Shown: positions 49,201 to 56,346 of the stretch, piece by piece | Position numbering within the stretch: position 1 is the stretch's first letter | How the letters are laid out: every line of letters starts with the position of its first letter | Origin: DASQFQ01 sp963730115 | GTDB lineage: Bacteria > Actinomycetota > Thermoleophilia > Solirubrobacterales > Solirubrobacteraceae | NCBI GenBank assembly: GCA_963730115.1 | Contig: CAVSQM010000008.1 | Span: forward strand, 186,001-250,000 | Length of the DNA: 64,000 nt | Direction: 5' to 3' | Translations under genes and position numbers: made by a program | Notes under the pieces: model-generated | Database searches by the model: none | Seen by the model: the letters and a program-made list of their open reading frames with translations, nothing else | What the model was told of the DNA's origin: nothing

Positions 49201-49357
49201 CCCGGTCGAGCGCACCGAGGAGGACCGCGACTGGATCACCGACACCGTGCTCGAGGTCGCGGACGGCATCCAGGGCCAGGGCTTCGAGCCGACGCCCTCA
49301 TACGCCGCGTGTTCGATGTGCGACTACCGGATTGCGTGCCCGGCGGCCGAGCGGTAG
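46232..49357 (+). CDS. UvrD-like DNA helicase fused to RecB-family PD-(D/E)xK nuclease with Fe-S cysteines
   Basis: 1041 residues from GTG 46232. Walker A GGAGTGKTT, motif Ia LTVSQTAADGL, VLVDELQDANFAQGLLLRLL (motif II DELQD), GDDDQAILRLRGAA (III), motif VI RRLLHVAMTRAKRRLVL, then a nuclease domain: LSASDIETYRTCPLKYKF (N-terminal cysteine), GILVHQVLERFHAGG, LLRGRVDRVDRLPDGGYELIDYKTGRPK (GxVDR, DYKTG), and C-terminal CSMCDYRIACP. The Cys arrangement is the AddB/AdnA iron staple. Acts in double-strand break repair resection (AdnAB-like), here with both activities in one chain. No second subunit is adjacent. Confidence 0.92.
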   Translation: MSLTPRQLEAVTHPGGPLLVIGGAGTGKTTVLCERFAWLVGEQGHSPEAILALTVSQTAADGLRERLESSLERGFEELTVSTVHGFCAHVLHDEALEAGLDPFATPVTPADRLAMLLERIDELPLASHDIRGNPSQLLGSIVARIDRLKDELVSHEDYGAWAETLGTEADREREFAAIYAAHDRWLEQSGTRDFGDLVLDAFRMLRTNPRVRARLSARFRHVLVDELQDANFAQGLLLRLLAGEHGQISAAGDDDQAILRLRGAAAKNLHDFEAEWPQATVVRLEESHRCPERIITAARAVAEPAPDRIAKELTGVAGGDIAFWQCANERAQAQAVAAEIERLVAREDVAPEDVCVLVRSIRNEGQAVAVALEERAVPHRLAGAAAFFQRAEVRDLLAWLRLLVDPGDAGAVVRALARPPVELRAIDIARCTQIARRRKLDMVAALGAALESPQIPPEARERIRTFFKLYRAASNALDSARPDLYVHRLIERLGLRRQLLFAASVEVVERLVNLAKFAELAAAYVRRAPQATAREFARSIAAVAEAGLREEEAVAGDRPVGVQVMAMHAAKGLEFDHVYVLGLMGARMPGPRRRTLEPIPDALLKEALPADTKAAHIAEMRRLLHVAMTRAKRRLVLAYPETTERGAAQGPSPFADEAREAVGGEWEAKREELFGPAETLQSTFRILRDELLTTVSQVGGRLGELRFDTDLDVSHAVVRYLELIKLSALLERTGAEGMSVSDALPEVNARLLQAATAEQREIFETSALDEYLLDAERDERLRARAVAARTEPSLESFLPKRGDGLMLSASDIETYRTCPLKYKFARVFRIPSEPTINQRFGILVHQVLERFHAGGVVSRSLPELLGLLEAGWRRGGFGDSEEERQLRQKATNSLIRYHERFQGEEGEPVWFEKAFQFKLGPHLLRGRVDRVDRLPDGGYELIDYKTGRPKSAAQLREDVQLSLYAVGAREAWQLEAAHQAYYYVLDDEKVPVERTEEDRDWITDTVLEVADGIQGQGFEPTPSYAACSMCDYRIACPAAER

Positions 49358-49364
49358 CTTTAGG

Positions 49365-49379
49365 ACCGATCGGTACAAA
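49365..49379. promoter_or_regulatory. Operator candidate for the VOC-TetR operon
   Basis: accgatcggt (49365-49374) is a perfect 10-bp palindrome, the core often bound by TetR repressors, directly followed by tacaaa (49374-49379) that may be the -10. The VOC ATG is 22 bases further on with ggagg upstream. Confidence 0.55.
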
Positions 49380-49400
49380 ATGCTCCAACCGGAGGTCCAC

Positions 49401-49817
49401 ATGCCCGCCACCTTCACGCTCGACCCGGAGACCGACATCCGCAACCAGAACGGCGCGCCCGGCTGGCACGAGCTGGTCACGCCCGATCCCGCCGCCGCCG
49501 CGGACTTCCTCGCGGCCGCCTTCGGCTGGGAGCTGGTCGAGTACGAGCCGATGCCCGGCTACAAGGTCGCGCAGCTGCACGGCCACGGGGTCGGCGGGGT
49601 CCGCGGCCCGATGGGCGCCGACGAGGACCCGGGCCCGCGCTGGGTCACCTACCTCGCGGTCGACGACGTCGACGACGTGGTCGCCGAGGCCGAGGCGGCC
49701 GGCGCGCAGGTGCTGATGCCGGCCACGGAGATGGATCCGGTCGGCCGCATGGCGATCGTCGCGCACCCGGCGGCCGGCCCGATGTACTTCATGCAGTACG
49801 CGCAGCCGTTCCAATGA
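49401..49817 (+). CDS. VOC (glyoxalase/bleomycin-resistance) family protein
   Basis: 138 residues from ATG 49401 (ggagg seven bases upstream). Single VOC fold: GAPGWHELVTPDPAAAADFLAAAFGWEL, MPGYKVAQLHG, GPRWVTYLAVDDVDDVVAEAEAAGAQVLMPATEMDPVGRMAIVAHPAAGPMYFMQ. Metal-binding His and Glu positions are partly present (WHEL, DPVGR). Probably binds or transforms a small molecule. ATGA overlap with the TetR gene, so the two are one operon. Confidence 0.85.
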   Translation: MPATFTLDPETDIRNQNGAPGWHELVTPDPAAAADFLAAAFGWELVEYEPMPGYKVAQLHGHGVGGVRGPMGADEDPGPRWVTYLAVDDVDDVVAEAEAAGAQVLMPATEMDPVGRMAIVAHPAAGPMYFMQYAQPFQ

Positions 49818-50374
49818 GCAAGGGGGCGCGGACGCGCGAGCGGATCCTCGTGACCGCCGCGGACCTCTTCCACGCACGCGGCGTGAACGCCACCACGCTC
49901 GGCGACGTCCTGCGCGCCGCGGAGGTCGGCAAGGGCCAGTTCTACCAGCACTTCGAGGGGCGGGACGACCTCGTCATGCGCGTCCTCGAGCACCGCCGCG
50001 ACCAGCTCGCGGCGGCGTTCGAGGCGCCGATCGAGAGCTGGGACGACGTGCGTGCCTTCATGTGGCTCTTCCTGGATCGGCAGCGCGGCTTCGAGTTCCT
50101 GCGCGGCTGCCCGGTGGGCACGCCCGCCTACGCGCTGCAGCCCGAGCAGACCGAGCCGCGCGCGGAGCTGAGGGCCATCTTCGACCACATGCGCGGGCGG
50201 GTCGAGGCCTTCCTCGCGGGCGAGGGCGCGAGCGACCCGGCGCGGCTCGCCGACTTCACCCTCGCGGCGATCCAGGGCGCGATGCTGCTCGGTGTGGTCG
50301 ACCGCGATCCCGACACGGTCGAGGGCGTGCTCGACGAGGCGTTCGCCCACCTGCAGGCACGCGCGCGGGAATAG
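49814..50374 (+). CDS. TetR family regulator
   Basis: 186 residues. HTH: MSKGARTRERILVTAADLFHARGVNATTLGDVLRAAEVGKGQFYQHFEGRDDLV. Sequence GVNATTLGDVLRAAEVGKGQFYQHF and the C-terminal RGFEFLRGCPVGTPAYALQPEQTEPR resemble the LmrA/YxaF group, which binds flavonoids and similar aromatic compounds. ATGA overlap with VOC; candidate operator at 49365. Confidence 0.88.
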   Translation: MSKGARTRERILVTAADLFHARGVNATTLGDVLRAAEVGKGQFYQHFEGRDDLVMRVLEHRRDQLAAAFEAPIESWDDVRAFMWLFLDRQRGFEFLRGCPVGTPAYALQPEQTEPRAELRAIFDHMRGRVEAFLAGEGASDPARLADFTLAAIQGAMLLGVVDRDPDTVEGVLDEAFAHLQARARE

Positions 50375-50403
50375 CGAGCCGGGGGGCGTCGTCTTGCCCC
50401 TCG

Positions 50404-51615
50404 ATGCCCACAGCGCGTGACCTTCGCCTACTGGTCGGCGCCGTGGGGCTTTCATCGCTCGGTGACCGCGTCGCGCTCGTGCCGCTCGCGCTGCTGGTGG
50501 AGCAGCGCGGCGGGACGGGCGTGGCGGTCGCCGCGCTGTTCGTCGCCATGTGGAGCCCGGCCGCCCTGCTCGCAGGGCCGGCCGGGCTCCTGGCGGACAC
50601 CTGGTCGCCGCGGCGGCTGCTGATCCTCAGCTCGCTGGCGGCCGCGGCGCTGTGCGCCGGGCTGGCGGCGGCCGACGGGCTCGCGCTCGTGCTTGGGCTT
50701 GTCGCGCTCATGGGCTGTCTGTCCGCGGTCGCCATGCCCGCCGAGTTCGCGCTGCTGCCGCTGGTGGCGGGCGAGGAACAGATCGCGCGCGCCAACGGGC
50801 AGGTCGAGTTCGCGCGCTACGCGGGCTTCATCGCCGGGCCGGCCATCGGTGGCCTGCTGGCCGCGGCGGGCGGCACGACGTTCGCGCTGATCGCCAACGG
50901 CGGGACGTTCCTCGTGCTCGCCGCCGTCGCCTGGGCGATGCGCGTCGACTGGGCGCCGCACGCCCACGCCGCGCGCGAGCGGATGCGCGAGGGCATCGAC
51001 TTCCTCGCCCGCGACCGCGAGCTCGCGCCCGTGGTCGGGATCGTGTTCGTCTCGCTGCTGCTGATGACCGCGACGCCCGCCGCCGCGGTCTTCTTCGCGA
51101 CCGAGGACCTGCACATGGGCGAGGCCGGCTTCGGCATCCTCATGGCCACGTGGGGCGCCGGGATGGCGGTCGGCGCGCTGGTCGTCGCCCCGCGCTTCAA
51201 GCGCGGCGCGATGGCGTCGGTGGCGGTTCTCGCGGTGGCCGCGCAGGGCCTCGGGATCGCGGTGCCGGCGCTGTGGCCGATGGTGTGGCTCGCGATCGCC
51301 GGCTACCTGCTCGGCGGCATCTCGCACGGCACCAAGAACGTGCTCGCGCGGACGCTGATCCACCTGCGGGCGCCGGAGCGCCTGCAGGGCCGCGCGTTCG
51401 CCGCCTTCAACGGCCTGCGCAACGGCGCGGAGCTCGTCGCGCTGACGCTCGGCGGCCTCGCCATCAGCGCCCTCGGCGCGCGCTGGACGCTGGCCTACGC
51501 GGGCGGCGTGCCGGTCATCTGCGCGCTGGTCGGGCTGGCCTGGATGCGGCTACGGCTGGTCCGCCCCACGCTGCCGCAGAAACCGCTGGAACTCGCGAGC
51601 CAACAGGTCTCCTGA
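50404..51615 (+). CDS. MFS transporter (enterobactin/macrolide exporter-like)
   Basis: 403 residues. N-terminal LLVGAVGLSSLGDRVALVPLALLV, the loop 2-3 motif GPAGLLADTWSPRRLLILS, and about 12 membrane segments, matching the MFS_3/EntS-like efflux group. ATG 50404 lies 29 bases after the TetR stop. Likely an exporter regulated by that TetR. The 3' end overlaps the convergent PAC2 gene by 66 bases. Confidence 0.88.
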   Translation: MPTARDLRLLVGAVGLSSLGDRVALVPLALLVEQRGGTGVAVAALFVAMWSPAALLAGPAGLLADTWSPRRLLILSSLAAAALCAGLAAADGLALVLGLVALMGCLSAVAMPAEFALLPLVAGEEQIARANGQVEFARYAGFIAGPAIGGLLAAAGGTTFALIANGGTFLVLAAVAWAMRVDWAPHAHAARERMREGIDFLARDRELAPVVGIVFVSLLLMTATPAAAVFFATEDLHMGEAGFGILMATWGAGMAVGALVVAPRFKRGAMASVAVLAVAAQGLGIAVPALWPMVWLAIAGYLLGGISHGTKNVLARTLIHLRAPERLQGRAFAAFNGLRNGAELVALTLGGLAISALGARWTLAYAGGVPVICALVGLAWMRLRLVRPTLPQKPLELASQQVS

Positions 51616-52425
51616 CGGCAGGTCGCCCGGGTCGGGCGTGGCGTCCTCCTCGTCGGCGGCCCGCTCGAGGCGCTCGACGAAGGCCTGGACGTCCGGGTCC
51701 ATCTCGACGGCGCGCGACACCTGGCGCTCGTAGTCGACGGCGCTGGACTCGAGCTCGGTCGCGTCGACGGTGACGCCGACGAGCGTCTCGAGCTTGCGCA
51801 GGAGCGCGAGCGCGCCCTTCGGGTTCGGCACGACGGCGACGTAGTGGGGCACGGCGGCCCACAGCGACGCGGCGGGCAGGCCGGCGTTGGACGCCGCGGC
51901 CTGGAGGACGCCGACGATGCCGGTCGGTCCCTCGTAGCGGCTCGCGCTGAGGCCGAGGCGCTGGACGAGCGCCTCGTCCGAGGCGATCCCGGTGACCGAG
52001 ACGGGACGGGAGTGCGGGACGTCGGCCAGCAGCGCGCCGAGGCTCGTGACCATCTGGACGCCGAGCGCCTCGGCGAGGTCGATGACCTGCTCGCAGAACG
52101 TGCGCCAGCGGATCGCGGGCTCCGGGCCGGAGAGCAGGATCAGATCGCGCGGCGCGCGCGGAATGCGGGCCTCGTAGACCTCGAACTCGGGCCAGTCGAT
52201 GTGGCGCGTCAGCCCGTCGCGGAGCCGGACCGTGGGGCGCGTGGACTGGAAGTCGACGAACTCCTCGGGGTCGATCGTGGCGAAGCGCGATGCGTCGAGC
52301 GCGGTGCCGAGGAACGTGAGCGCGGCGGTGGCGGACTCCCCGGCGTCGTTCCAGCCCTTGAATGCGCACACGAGAGCGGGGGCCCTGAGGCCATCCGGGC
52401 GGCGCTCCCAGCGGAGGGGCTGCAT
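51550..52425 (-). CDS. PAC2 family protein
   Basis: 291 residues from ATG 52425. PAC2 (proteasome assembly chaperone 2-like) signature: ALVCAFKGWNDAGESATAALTFL, DPEEFVDFQSTRPTVRL, DLILLSGPEPAIRWRTFCEQV, VTSLGALLADVPHSRPVSVTG, YEGPTGIVGVLQAAASNAGLPAASLWAAVPHYV. A common actinobacterial protein; role in proteasome-like assembly is not proven in bacteria. The acidic C-tail overlaps the MFS gene. Confidence 0.9.
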   Translation of the reverse strand: MQPLRWERRPDGLRAPALVCAFKGWNDAGESATAALTFLGTALDASRFATIDPEEFVDFQSTRPTVRLRDGLTRHIDWPEFEVYEARIPRAPRDLILLSGPEPAIRWRTFCEQVIDLAEALGVQMVTSLGALLADVPHSRPVSVTGIASDEALVQRLGLSASRYEGPTGIVGVLQAAASNAGLPAASLWAAVPHYVAVVPNPKGALALLRKLETLVGVTVDATELESSAVDYERQVSRAVEMDPDVQAFVERLERAADEEDATPDPGDLPSGDLLAREFQRFLRQRGADQP

Positions 52426-52476
52426 CCCCAACCACGGTAGCGGGTCACGTCCGGCCCGCTGGCCATCATCGAGCGC

Positions 52477-53328
52477 GTGGCCGCCATCACCTCACTGCGG
52501 CCGGGCGACGAGATCGCCGGCGTCTACGCGTGCACGCGCAAGGACCGGCTGCTCGCGCGGACCGGCACGCCGTATCTGGCCCTGGAGCTCCGGGACCGCA
52601 CCGGCGCGCTGCCGGGGCGGGCGTTCAAGGACGCCGACGTGCTCGCAGGCCGGTTCGACCGCGGCGAGCTCGTGCGCGTGCGCGGGCGCGTGGAACGGTT
52701 CCGGGACGAGCTGCAGGTCGAGGTGGTCGAGATCGCGCGGGCGGAGTCCGCGGATCCGGCCGAGTTCCTGCCGGTGGCCTACCGGAACCTCGACGAGCTC
52801 GACGGCTTCCTCGAGCACCTGGTGCGCGAGGTGCACGATCCGGCGTACGCGGGGCTGCTGGCCGGCCTGCTCGACGATGATGCGTTACGGGCGGCGTGGC
52901 GGCGGGCGCCGTGCACGCGCGGAGGCCACCACGCGTACCTGGGCGGGCTGCTCGAGCACACGGTCGCGGTGGGCACGCTGGCGCTCGAGACCTGCACGCT
53001 GCACCCGCGGCTGAACTCCGACCTGCTGATCACCGCCGCGCTCGTGCACGACCTCGGCAAGACGCGCGAGTTCACGTACGGCGCGGAGATCGGGCTGTCC
53101 GAGGAGGGGCGGCTGCTCGGGCACCTCGTGCTCGGGCAGCGGCTGCTGGACGAGCGCTCGGCCGGGCTGGACGAGGCGCGCCGGCTGGCGCTCGCCCACT
53201 GCGTGCTCACCCACCACGGGGCCGCGGCCGCGCCCGGCGGCAAGTTCGGCTCGGCCGAGGCGCTCGCCCTCTACCGCCTCAATGCTCTAGATGCCAGTGT
53301 CAAGGGTGTCCTGGAGCACGGCCTGTAA
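52477..53328 (+). CDS. OB-fold/HD-domain 3'-5' exoribonuclease, YhaM-like
   Basis: 283 residues. N-terminal OB domain (LRPGDEIAGVYACTRKDRLLARTGTPYLALELRDRTGALPGRAF...), then HD domain: GGHHAYLGGLLEHTVAVGTLA, LITAALVHDLGKTREF (HD), LAHCVLTHHGAAA. YhaM degrades RNA from the 3' end. GTG 52477. Closely spaced (11 bases) before the next gene. Assignment by domain order; DNA versus RNA as substrate is open. Confidence 0.88.
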   Translation: MAAITSLRPGDEIAGVYACTRKDRLLARTGTPYLALELRDRTGALPGRAFKDADVLAGRFDRGELVRVRGRVERFRDELQVEVVEIARAESADPAEFLPVAYRNLDELDGFLEHLVREVHDPAYAGLLAGLLDDDALRAAWRRAPCTRGGHHAYLGGLLEHTVAVGTLALETCTLHPRLNSDLLITAALVHDLGKTREFTYGAEIGLSEEGRLLGHLVLGQRLLDERSAGLDEARRLALAHCVLTHHGAAAAPGGKFGSAEALALYRLNALDASVKGVLEHGL

Positions 53329-53339
53329 GGTCCGGCGCC

Positions 53340-54560
53340 ATGTCCACCACTCAGTTCGTCCCTCAGCTGCGCCCTCTGAGCGTCGGCGAGGTGCTCGACG
53401 CATCGTTCAAGGTCGTTCGACAGAGCTTCGGCGTGCTCGCGCTCTGCGTGCTGGTCGTGGCCGTGCCGCTCGAGATCATCAGCACGCTGGTCGCGGCGTC
53501 GACGAGCGACAACGCGTTCAACCTCGACTCGGCTCCGGCGAACGACATCAGCACCGGCACCGCGGCCGCCGGCCAGCTGCTGATCGGGATCCTCGGCCTC
53601 GTGCTCACCACGCTCGCGACGGCCGCGTGCTTCCGCGCGGTGTCGAGCACGTACCTCGGCGAGAAGCCGACGGTCGGCGAGTCGCTGTCGTTCGCGGCGA
53701 GCCGGCTGCTGCCGCTGATCTGGCTCTCGATCCTGTACTCCTTCGGGCTGATCATCCCGTTCCTGCTGCTGCTGCTCCCGGGCATCTGGCTTGCGGTCGC
53801 GTGGTCGCTGAGCTATCCGGCCCTGCTGGCGGAGGACGTGCGGGGCTTCAAGGCGCTGGGGCGCTCGTTCAGGCTCGTGAGCGGCCGCTGGTGGGCGACG
53901 TTCGGCGCGCTGGTCGTGATGTTCCTGATCGTGGTCGTGATCAGTGCGATCGTCGGCGTGCTGCTCGGCGCGATCTTGGTGGCGTCGCTGGACAACGAGT
54001 TCGTGGCGGGGGTGCTGACGACGCTGATCAACATCGGGTCGTCGCTGATCACGGTGCCGCTGTTCGCGGCGGTGCTGACGATCATCTACTACGACCTGCG
54101 GGTCCGGAAGGAAGGCTTTGACCTCTCCGTGCTCGCGCGCGGGGTGGGCACGAGCGCGCCGACCGACGCCGCGAACGTGGCGGCCTCGAGCGGCCTCGGC
54201 GGGTACGAGGGCTCCGCGGGCGGTGGCTACCAGTCGCCGGGCGGTGGGTTCGCGCCGCCAGAGTCGGGCGGCGGCGGGGGCGGCTTCGCGCCGCCGCAGG
54301 CGCCGGACTCGACGCCGCCGCCGTCGCAGCCGCCGCCCGGCCAGGGCGGCGCGCCGTCGGGCGCGCCCGACCAAGCGGAGCCGCCTCCGGCACCGGACCA
54401 GCCGCCGGCGCCGGGCGAGCCTTCGGCACCGGGCCAGCCGCCGGCGGAACCGCCGCGGAGCGCTCCCCCGAGCGGCCCCTCGCCGGGCGGGCTCCAGAGC
54501 GGGGATCCGCTGGCGCCGCCTCCGGAGCGGCGCGAGGGCGACGGAGGGACGTCGAGCTGA
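53340..54560 (+). CDS. Multi-pass membrane protein with Pro/Gly-rich C-terminal tail
   Basis: 406 residues. About 6 TM segments (FGVLALCVLVVAVPLEII, LLIGILGLVLTTLATAAC, LIWLSILYSFGLIIPFLLLLLPGIWLAVAWSLS, TFGALVVMFLIVVVISAIVGVLLGAIL, LITVPLFAAVLTIIYYDL), matching the YciC/DUF7544-like glycerophosphoryl-diester membrane family. RPLSVGEVLDASFKVVRQSFG is the recognisable N-terminus. The last 130 residues are Gly/Pro/Ala-rich and disordered. TAAGGT eight bases before the ATG suggests leaderless start. First gene of the MoxR/DUF58 block. Confidence 0.78.
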   Translation: MSTTQFVPQLRPLSVGEVLDASFKVVRQSFGVLALCVLVVAVPLEIISTLVAASTSDNAFNLDSAPANDISTGTAAAGQLLIGILGLVLTTLATAACFRAVSSTYLGEKPTVGESLSFAASRLLPLIWLSILYSFGLIIPFLLLLLPGIWLAVAWSLSYPALLAEDVRGFKALGRSFRLVSGRWWATFGALVVMFLIVVVISAIVGVLLGAILVASLDNEFVAGVLTTLINIGSSLITVPLFAAVLTIIYYDLRVRKEGFDLSVLARGVGTSAPTDAANVAASSGLGGYEGSAGGGYQSPGGGFAPPESGGGGGGFAPPQAPDSTPPPSQPPPGQGGAPSGAPDQAEPPPAPDQPPAPGEPSAPGQPPAEPPRSAPPSGPSPGGLQSGDPLAPPPERREGDGGTSS

Positions 54561-55228
54561 GCCGGCGGCGCCGGCTGGGCGCCGTGGCGGCGTTCGCCGC
54601 CGCGGTGCTGCTGGCCGCGCCGGCGGCGCTCGCCCAGGCGCCGGACGCGGCCGAGTCGCGCGCGCAGGCGCAGGAGATCCTGGACGAGCGGCGATTCCAG
54701 GGCAGCGAGCTGCCGCGGCCGTTCGCGGGCCTGCTGCGCTGGCTCGGTGACCGGCTGCAGCCCGTCATCGACTTCATCGACGACCTCTCCGTCCGCATCC
54801 CCGGCGGGCAGCCGGTCTTCTATGCGCTGCTCGGGGCGCTCGTCCTCGTCATCGCCGGGCTGATCGCGCGCAACTCGATCGGCCGCCGGACGGCCACCGC
54901 CGTCCGCGCCGCCCGCGCCCGCTCGCCCGCCCGCGAGGACCCCGCTTCGCTGGAGCGCGACGCTGACCGCGCCGCCGCAGCCGGCGAGTGGGAGACCGCC
55001 GTGCGGCTGCGCTTTCGCGCCGGCCTGCTGCGGCTCGACGCCGGCGAGGTGATCGAGTACCGCCCGTCGCTGACCACCGGCGAGGTCGCCGAGGCCGTCC
55101 GGTCCCCGGCGTTCGAGCGCGTCGGGATCGACTTCGACGAGATCGCCTACGGCGGGCGGCCGGCGGGGGAGGCCGACGAGGCGGCGAGCCGCGAGGGCTG
55201 GCAGCGCGTGCTGAGCGAGGCGCGGTGA
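54557..55228 (+). CDS. DUF4129 membrane protein, likely CTG start
   Basis: CTG 54557 overlaps the previous TGA (CTGA) and has ggagg nine bases upstream, giving a signal-anchor with a basic n-region (SRRRRLGAVAAFAAAVLLAAPAALAQA). The next start, GTG 54584, has no ribosome site and loses the charged region. The rest: ILDERRFQGSELPRPFAGLLRWLGDRL, a TM (VFYALLGALVLVIAGLIARNS), and a cytoplasmic DUF4129 tail (DRAAAAGEWETAVRLRFRAGLLRLDAGEVI...). 223 residues. Part of a membrane complex with MoxR and DUF58 proteins of uncertain function. Confidence 0.8.
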   Translation: MSRRRRLGAVAAFAAAVLLAAPAALAQAPDAAESRAQAQEILDERRFQGSELPRPFAGLLRWLGDRLQPVIDFIDDLSVRIPGGQPVFYALLGALVLVIAGLIARNSIGRRTATAVRAARARSPAREDPASLERDADRAAAAGEWETAVRLRFRAGLLRLDAGEVIEYRPSLTTGEVAEAVRSPAFERVGIDFDEIAYGGRPAGEADEAASREGWQRVLSEAR

Positions 55229-56346
55229 GCCGCTTCCCGCTGCCCAAGAGCGGCGCGGGCCGTGCCGGCCTCGTTTTGCTGGGCCTGCTGGTCGGCATCA
55301 ACGTGATCGCCGCCCTCGTCGACGCGGTCGCGCCCAGCCCGAGCGGACCGGCGTCGTCCTCGTTCGCCACCACGCCGGAAGGGCTCGCGGCGTGGTCCGA
55401 GCTCGCCGAGCGCAACGGGATCCGCGTCCGCGCGCTGCGCGAGTCGCCGGCCGACGCCGCGCTCGGCGACGAGGGCACGATCGCGGTGATGGACGCCCCC
55501 TCGCTGACCGGCGACGAGGCGCGCGCGCTGCGCGCCTTCGCCGAACGTGGCGGGCGCGTGATCGCGGGCGGCGAGCCGGGCGGCTGGACCCGGACGCTGG
55601 CCGGCGACCTCCCCGACTGGGAGGACGACGGGCCGGAGACCGCGAGGCCCGTCGGCTCGGCGCCGGAGACCGCGGGCGTCTCGCGCGTGGAAACCTCCGG
55701 CGACGGCCGCTGGGAGGAGGCCGGCGTGCTGGCCGGCGACGAGGGCTCGCTGCTGATCGTGCGCGAGGCGGGCGAGGGGCGGATCGCGCTGCTCGCCGAC
55801 ACCTCCCCGCTCCAGAACCGCCTGCTCGACCACGACGACAACGCCGCGCTCGCGCTGTCGCTCAGCAGCGGCGGCCCGCTCACCTTCGTCGAGAGCGTCC
55901 ACGGCTACGGACCCCAGCGCGGCCTCGCCGCCATCCCGGCCCGCTTCGGCTGGGCCCTGATCGGGCTGCTGCTCGCCGCGCTCGTGTTCATGTTCGCGCG
56001 CGGCCGCCGCCTCGGCCCGCCGGAGCAGGAGCGCCGCGAGCTGCCGCCGCCACGCCGCGCCTACGTCGACTCGCTGGCGGCGACGATGGCCCGCGGCAAG
56101 GCGCGTGAGGAGGCGGTGGCGCCGGTCCGCGACGAGGCCCGGCGCCGGCTCGCCCGCCGCGCCGGGCTGCCCGAGGATGCGCCGCCGGAGGCGTGGCGGG
56201 ACGCCGCCCGAGGCCTCGGTCTGGACGATGATGAAGCCCGCGCGTTGAGCGGTCGGGCTGATGACGACGATGCGGTCGTCGCCGCCGGGCGCGCATTGGC
56301 GGCGCTGGCGACACCGGAAGGGAGACGCGATGGGAGCGGGCGATGA
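55225..56346 (+). CDS. DUF4350 domain membrane protein
   Basis: 373 residues from GTG 55225 (GTGA overlap). One N-terminal TM (GLVLLGLLVGINVIAALVDAV), a DUF4350 extracytoplasmic domain (SSFATTPEGLAAWSELAERNGIRVRALRESPADAAL, AFAERGGRVIAGGE), a second TM (FGWALIGLLLAALVFMFARG) and a helical cytoplasmic tail (RRAYVDSLAATMARGKAREEAVAPVRDEARRRL). Standard neighbour of DUF4129 and MoxR. Confidence 0.85.
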   Translation: MSRFPLPKSGAGRAGLVLLGLLVGINVIAALVDAVAPSPSGPASSSFATTPEGLAAWSELAERNGIRVRALRESPADAALGDEGTIAVMDAPSLTGDEARALRAFAERGGRVIAGGEPGGWTRTLAGDLPDWEDDGPETARPVGSAPETAGVSRVETSGDGRWEEAGVLAGDEGSLLIVREAGEGRIALLADTSPLQNRLLDHDDNAALALSLSSGGPLTFVESVHGYGPQRGLAAIPARFGWALIGLLLAALVFMFARGRRLGPPEQERRELPPPRRAYVDSLAATMARGKAREEAVAPVRDEARRRLARRAGLPEDAPPEAWRDAARGLGLDDDEARALSGRADDDDAVVAAGRALAALATPEGRRDGSGR

